From Pleurotus ostreatus/Saccharomyces cerevisiae fusant (Eukaryota > Opisthokonta), in assembly GCA_024196135.1 (NCBI GenBank), contig JAMQCK010001065.1:1-12445 (forward strand): a stretch of DNA of 12,445 bases, written 5' to 3'. Position 1 is the stretch's first letter. The number at the start of each line of letters is the position of its first letter. Below are positions 7,598 to 12,445 of the stretch, piece by piece. Below the pieces are notes generated by a model. It saw only the letters and a program-made list of their open reading frames with translations. It searched no databases and was not told the DNA's origin. The translations under genes and the position numbers were made by a program.

Positions 7598-9724
7598 ATG
7601 TTCTCTCTCTTAGCTGGTGCGCTATCGCTTGCCATCGCTGCACAGGCGGCGGTCATTGTCCCCGGCGCTGCCTGGACGGACACTGACGGCAACGTCATCC
7701 AAGCTCACGGAGGCGGCTTCCTCAAGGTGAGTTATGCTGGTGATGCAGGCCCTCTTGTAACTCACTATAACGGTGCTCTAGGTCGACTCGACGTGGTACT
7801 GGTGGGGTGAAGACAAGAGCCATAACAGCGGCTCCTTCAAAGCCGTGTCCTGCTACTCCGTGCGTTACCCGAGGCTCATCGTGGATAGGTTCATTGATCA
7901 TTTTTGTAGTCCCCCGACTTGATGACTTGGAAGCGCGAGACGGATGCTCTGACTCCCGTGGCCGGGACCAACATCTCCGACTCAAACATCGTCGAGCGGC
8001 CGAAGGGTACGTCTATAATTTATGCGTTCAAGACACTCAAAGTGACATCGTTTCCTATCAGTGATCTACAACAAGAAGGTAAGCAATACTCTGCTTCCTC
8101 CGAGCCGAACATCTGTCTGACTATATCTGACAGAACAACGAATACGTGATGTGGTTCCACGCCGACTCGTCCAACTACGGTGCAGCTCAGCAGGGCGTCG
8201 CGACCGCTCCCACTCCTTGTGGTCCTTTCAAATTCCGTGAGAGCTTCCAGCCTCTCGGTGCTCAGTCCCGTGATATGGGTATCTTCGTGGATGGTGAGCA
8301 TGATCAGGTACCGCGTTTGCGAGGTCCATGCTGACTTAAACTTTCCAAGACGATGGTGTGTGAGAAGACCAAAACGTATCGGATAAGACCTCATGCGCAT
8401 TGCTATCTGCAGACACGGCATATGTCCTGTACGCCAGCGACAACAACCAGAACTTCAAGATATCGCGCCTCGATGACGATTACTACACGGTCACAGAGCA
8501 GGTCAACCAGATTTCGTGTGCGGCTAACTGATTGATGTTCGCCTGAGCTGCCGCTGACATCAATTGAAGCGTCCACGCTCGAGTCTCCTGGTATCTTCAA
8601 GCGCGATGGGGTAGGTGCTCTGCCCTCATAAATGACACTGTATCTCATTCCTTCAACAGACTTACTACCTCATCGCCAGCCATACTACCGGGTATGTTTT
8701 CATTGCATCCTCTCTCTTCCCCCGCCCTTACATCGATAGGTGGGCGCCCAACCCCAACAAGTTCTTCACCGCCTCGGTGAGCTGCTCATCCACTCTGTAG
8801 TCCACCACCCCACTGACCACATCTCGCAGTCCATCGACGGTACCTTCTCTTCCCAGGCCGACATCGCGCCCTCCAACACGCGCACGTACTACTCCCAGAA
8901 CACCTTTGAGCTCCCCCTCGGCGACGACGTCCTCTACGCCGGCGACCGCTGGCGTCCCAGCCTGCTCGGCAGCAGCCGCTACATCTGGCTCCCGCTGACC
9001 TTTGACTCGGGCAAGCCGCAGCTCGTGTGGGCGGACGTGTGGTCGGTGGATATCAATGCGGGTGAGTCGAAGAAAGCGATGTTTGGGAGGGTTTATTGAT
9101 AATGGGGATGTTAGGCACGTACACCATCGCTCAGGGCACGACGTACGAGGCGGAGAGCGCGACGAGGGCTGGGAACACCACGGTTATCTCCAACTCGGCC
9201 TTCTCTGAGGGGAAGGGCATCGGCTACATCGGTACGTGGAAGCCAATATTTACAGGCCATTTAAGTACTGACGGATGACCAAAGGCAAGGGCGGCACCGT
9301 CACCTTCGAGAACGTCGAGGGCACCGGTAAACCTCAGTGGGTCTCGATCTACTATGCGAACGGTATGTGGCAGATCTGCATCGTTGAAGCTCCTTTAGCT
9401 CACTTCGATAATGCAGGCGACTCCAGCTACCGCTCCGTGTCCGTCAGCGTCAACGGCGGCGACCCCGTCAGCGTTGACCAGCCCGACAGCGGTATATTAT
9501 CATCATCTCAGCCACATCGCTCGTAACTGACTGGCCATTGATGCAGGAGGAAGCAGCGTCATCCTCTCCGTCCCCGTCCAGCTTACCCTCAAGTCCGGAT
9601 CGAACACGCTCACCTTCGGCGATCAGGATTGTGAGTGCTTCGCATGTCATCAAATATATGATGCTGACCCCCTTTAGCATACGCTGGAGACCTCGACAAG
9701 ATCATCGTCTACACGGATGCTTAG
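7598..9724 (+). CDS. Secreted exo-beta-1,3-galactanase-like GH43 with CBM35
   Basis: Likely cleaves beta-1,3-galactan backbones of arabinogalactan proteins outside the cell; it resembles the GH43 subfamily 24 enzyme of Phanerochaete chrysosporium. Predicted 444 residues in 16 exons: 7598-7726, 7782-7859, 7910-8006, 8062-8078, 8134-8293, 8350-8355, 8413-8517, 8570-8610, 8660-8691, 8740-8776, 8830-9061, 9115-9231, 9285-9362, 9417-9491, 9547-9630 and 9678-9724. A signal peptide covers about residues 1-18 (hydrophobic, ending AAQAA). The GH43 propeller (about 20-310) has WYWWGEDKSHNS, SNIVERPK, EYVMWFHADSSNYG, YASDNNQNFKISRLD, LESPGIF, SHTTGWAPNPNK, YYSQN and GDRWRPSLLGSSRYIW. The CBM35 (about 312-444) runs from TYTIAQGTTYEAES through GKGGTVTF and QPDSGG to DLDKIIVYTDA. 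Glu98, Glu202 and Gln257 appear to match the proposed catalytic Glu, Glu and Gln of the Phanerochaete enzyme, as I recall it. Length and domain order match the family. Exon edges other than the microexons are well supported by frame. Confidence 0.92.
8062..8078 (+). other. 17-nt microexon of the GH43 gene
   Basis: Encodes the end of a Val codon plus IYNKK between two 55-nt introns (8007-8061 and 8079-8133). It is needed to bridge ERPK to NNEYVMWF in frame, giving RPKVIYNKKNNEYVMWF, which fits the family. Confidence 0.85.
8350..8355 (+). other. Inferred 6-nt microexon of the GH43 gene
   Basis: ACGATG between AG (8348-8349) and GT (8356-8357). The flanking introns would be 56 and 57 nt, normal for this gene, against 119 nt if the exon were skipped. 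Inclusion gives FVDDDDTAYVLY, with the loop length usual for GH43 proteins (V-D-D-D-x-T-A-Y). Skipping gives FVDDTAYVLY, still in frame. Confidence 0.65.
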
Positions 9725-10296
9725 TTGATCTGAATAGCATGTTTAGGCTCAATTGTTACTTGCAACAAAAGTGTATCTCTGGGACTTTCGAAAGGTTGAA
9801 TCAAAGAATCGTTGATTGATACTTCTTTGGGTTTGAGAACGAGGGCGAATCGACCACATCGCACAGCTGAGAGGGCCTGTATTGCTACTATACCTGCACA
9901 GAAAGTAAACAACAGGCTAGGCAGTAAGCAGAGACCACGAAGGAGCGACGGCGGATTCTATGTTGGTTGCATGCATTATAAATACATTAATGCGTAGAGG
10001 TTAGGCGCTGTATGCTACGGCAACAGTCAGATCGAACGACGACAGCAAACAGATATCGGTGAGGATAGCAGCAGATATCGAACGTCGACAGCAGCAGATG
10101 CAGATTGTTCGTTAAGTAGACATTAAACACTTCAGAGGCCACCTGCTTGCCGTATGGACCTAGTAGTAGGCGTATACGACTAGGCGGGTGCGATGCACAG
10201 ACGTGATGAAAGCGGTGGGCAGAGCTTCCGACTTCCCCGAACACTTGTACGTGCAAGCACGACGGTCGTTCGGGGGGCCGAAGGCGACTGCTCCGC
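9725..10296. other. Convergent intergenic region between GH43 and MDV1
   Basis: 572 nt between facing stop codons. It is AT-richer than its neighbours and should contain both 3' UTRs. It holds an AT-rich imperfect palindrome with TATAAATA at about 9973-9993, a loose direct repeat of CAGAT(AT)CGAACG(A/T)CGACAGCA around 10027-10098, and a hairpin at 10235-10275. The small open frames here show no domain. Confidence 0.6.
10235..10275. repeat. Inverted repeat (hairpin) in the MDV1 3' region
   Basis: CCCCGAAC (10235-10242) pairs perfectly with GTTCGGGG (10268-10275) across a 25-nt loop. The loop itself contains CTTG..CAAG (10244-10257), which could form a nested stem. It starts about 22 nt past the MDV1 stop on that gene's strand. 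Confidence 0.5.
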
Positions 10297-12445
10297 TCAC
10301 AAAGACCATATCTTGAGCATTGCGTCTCGCCCGCCGGACACCATGTACCGGTCCATGTACCGCACGCGCTGTGCTGGTTTGGTGTGTCCGTTCGTGCTCA
10401 ACGTCGACTTCTGCATGCTGGTGCGGTTGTAGACCTGGACAATCGGATTAGATGATCATCAAGAGGGCGTGGACTCCCAACGCACCTTCACCCCATTCTC
10501 CCCCGCGGCAGCAACGACCTTGCGCGTGTCGAACTGCAGCGCGGTGACTGGGTAGTCGTAGTGCAAGGTCTCGAACGTCCCGCCCGTGCGCAGGTCCCAT
10601 ATCTGCATCGATCACGCCATGTTAGCCTGGTGCGAGGCACAGGTATATATGCCAAAGGATACGCACCCGAACGGTCTTATCCAAGCTTCCACTGACGATG
10701 TGCAACTCGTCAAACTGCAAACATGTCACCGGCGCCGTGTGCCCTGCCAGTGTCCGATGTGCCTGTCCAGTACGCACTATGCATCGTCAGCATGATACGG
10801 TCCCCTCCCAAGGAGAACACTCACTATCCCACATCCTCACCGCCCCATCGCCGCTCCCGCTCACCAGCCCATACCCCCAGAACTGCACCCCGCCCACAAA
10901 GTCCTGGTACATATCCCAAGACCCATCCGCCGATGGCGGCGTTGGCACCGCAAACGCACCCGCAGGCGAGCCGCTCGCGTACATATAGTCCGGCACCGCG
11001 CCCCCCGCCTTCGGCGGATGCGACATCGCCCACAGGATATCCATCGTCATCACGCACTGGCCCGTCGATAGGTCCCACTGGCGCAGCGTCTTGTCCGACG
11101 CGCCCGTCACCAGGCACTCGTCCTCGAAGTAGAGCGCGGTGACCGCCTGCGAGTGGCCCTGCAGCACGCGCGCGCACGGGCCGTCCTCGTCCGCGTCCTT
11201 CTCTGTGGTCGTGAAGCCGTTGCGGATGGTGCCGGTGCCGTTCGCCTTGCCTTTCCGCGGCGTTGTGTCGATGTCGGGCTCGATCTCGCTGACGCTGACG
11301 TCGCCCCACTCCTCATCCTCGTCCACGCGGCGGAGGTCCCATAGCCGCACATCACCGTCCGCGCCGCCCGTGAGGCAGACGTGGTCCTCGACCTGCAGGC
11401 AGCGTACTGGTGCATCGTGCCCACGCAGTCGACCGATCTCCGAGCCCGTGAGCAGATCCCAGACGATGGGGTGCGGCTCTTCTTGCCCAGCGCTGACGAG
11501 GGTGCCGTATGGCTCGGAGAAGTCGAGCGCGGATATGGGTCCCGCGTGGCCTTGAAGAGACTGGCATACAGATTAATGGAAGCGTGGCGAATACGCACGG
11601 AGTGACGTACCATGAAGGCCACGCCTGGTGGCAAATCGTCATGTTCGGAGGGCAGGAAGGCAGGGCCTTTCCGTCTTCGTGAGCTGTGTGGTAGGTGTAG
11701 TTGTTGGGCAGAGGCGGAAGTTTGTCTACTCTGGGATTGCTCAAACTCTACGCGCTCCTTGACGCCTTCCACTGTGGAGGGATTCAGTACAAAGCATAGC
11801 GAGGAGGATATTGTACACGCACACTCGTCGTCTAGCTCCAATTCGTCTTCTTGCAGTTTGACTAGGTCATCCTCCAGCTTTAACCTGATGCTGTCCAGGG
11901 TAGCGATCTTCCGTGTAATTTCGTCGATCTCATTGTGGATTAAGCTCTACGGCATGGGATTAGTGTCAGAAGCAGAGAGCACGATCCACCACGCACTCGT
12001 CTAACATGCAAGTTCTCCTTGTCCCGCAAGATCTCATTCTTCTGCCGTGTCAACTCGTCCTGGCCGAGCACCTTCGTCGCCGCGAGACTCTCTCGTCCCC
12101 GCCTCCGCTTCTTCTTCCCCTTCCCCAGGCCACCGTGGCGCGCAACGACGACGACGTCATCGTCGCTCGCCAGGTCGTGCTCCTCCTCCTCCGCCGTGAG
12201 CAGGCCCCGCGCGTCCATGCCGAGGCGCTTGAGCCCCAGCTTCGGCGTGTCGACATTGCGCATCTGCCGGCGGCGCGTCTTGCCCTGCTCGGAGCTCGGG
12301 ATCGTCGCGTTGAAGCCGCGGAGGAGCGAGATGTTCGACGCGACGCCGTCCGGCTCCGGGACGTCCACCTGCAGCAGCTCGTCCGTCGCCTCCACGATCT
12401 GCAGGTCGCGCGAGGTCAGGCGGCGCGAGCCGAGGCCGATGCGCA
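10297..12445 (-). CDS. MDV1: Mitochondrial division protein 1-like WD40 protein (5' partial)
   Basis: Adaptor of the Mdv1/Caf4 family, which in yeast links Fis1 on the outer mitochondrial membrane to the dynamin Dnm1 during fission. Exons in transcript order: 12445-11997, 11946-11611, 11560-10825, 10776-10667, 10602-10486 and 10434-10297 (stop TGA 10297-10299), giving about 627 visible residues. The N-terminal part includes [11 protein letters not shown] (about 39-49), a basic run [11 protein letters not shown], and a coiled coil (about 135-190, [18 protein letters not shown] and onward). LPPGVAFM then leads into seven WD-type blades (about 262-627): [39 protein letters not shown], a divergent fourth blade ending [32 protein letters not shown], and a last blade ending DAMLKIWSL. 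Two long low-complexity linkers interrupt the propeller after blades 2 and 3. The Fis1-binding N-terminus is outside the window. Yeast has two paralogues (MDV1, CAF4); this could be a single ancestral form. Confidence 0.93.

Noticed and set aside
9538..9819. Plus-strand open frame of 93 codons over the GH43 3' end
   Set aside because: It is an alternative frame of the CBM35 exon at 9547-9630 and runs through the last intron; the CBM35 frame is clearly conserved.
11107..11841. Minus-strand open frame of 244 codons across MDV1
   Set aside because: Its first part overlaps the genuine coiled-coil exon in frame, but it then reads through an intron and continues in the wrong frame of the WD40 exon with an Arg/Ser/Thr-rich product.
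1..12445. Transposons, CRISPR arrays, tRNA or rRNA genes
   Set aside because: I saw no transposase or reverse transcriptase motifs, no terminal repeats with target duplications, no regular spacer arrays and no tRNA-like cloverleaf.

Overview
The window reads as nuclear DNA of an Agaricomycete (mushroom-forming basidiomycete). Genes are broken by many very short introns, mostly 47-57 nt with GT..AG ends and often a CTNAY branch motif. The coding sequence is GC-rich. The gene set fits a wood- or litter-decaying fungus: a basidiomycete-style VAC8, expanded BTB/POZ genes, a secreted beta-1,3-galactan-degrading GH43 enzyme with a CBM35, and a mitochondrial fission WD40 protein.

Layout: (1) 1-2014 (+), VAC8 armadillo-repeat vacuolar protein, 5' end outside the window. 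(2) 2015-2763, a convergent intergenic stretch with a degenerate tandem repeat. (3) 2764-4534 (-) and 4927-6682 (-), two tandem paralogous seven-exon genes. Each appears to encode one protein with two BTB-type domains separated by a Cys-rich linker. I joined them from exons: every junction keeps frame, and intron positions match between the two domains and between the two genes. (4) 6683-7597, a divergent intergenic region with a cluster of palindromic motifs (heat-shock-element-like, GGCCCnnnGGGCC, CACGTG) and a TATA box. (5) 7598-9724 (+), exo-beta-1,3-galactanase-like GH43 plus CBM35, 16 exons including inferred 17-nt and 6-nt microexons. (6) 9725-10296, a convergent intergenic region with a hairpin. 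(7) 10297-12445 (-), MDV1/CAF4-like mitochondrial division protein, 5' end outside the window.

The genes look like ordinary neighbours, not one pathway: VAC8 acts at the vacuole, MDV1 in mitochondrial fission, the GH43 enzyme outside the cell, and the BTB proteins have no assignable target. The least familiar item is the tandem pair of double-BTB genes, which records an internal domain duplication followed by a whole-gene duplication. Exon models come from reading splice signals and reading frame only; no transcript data were available.
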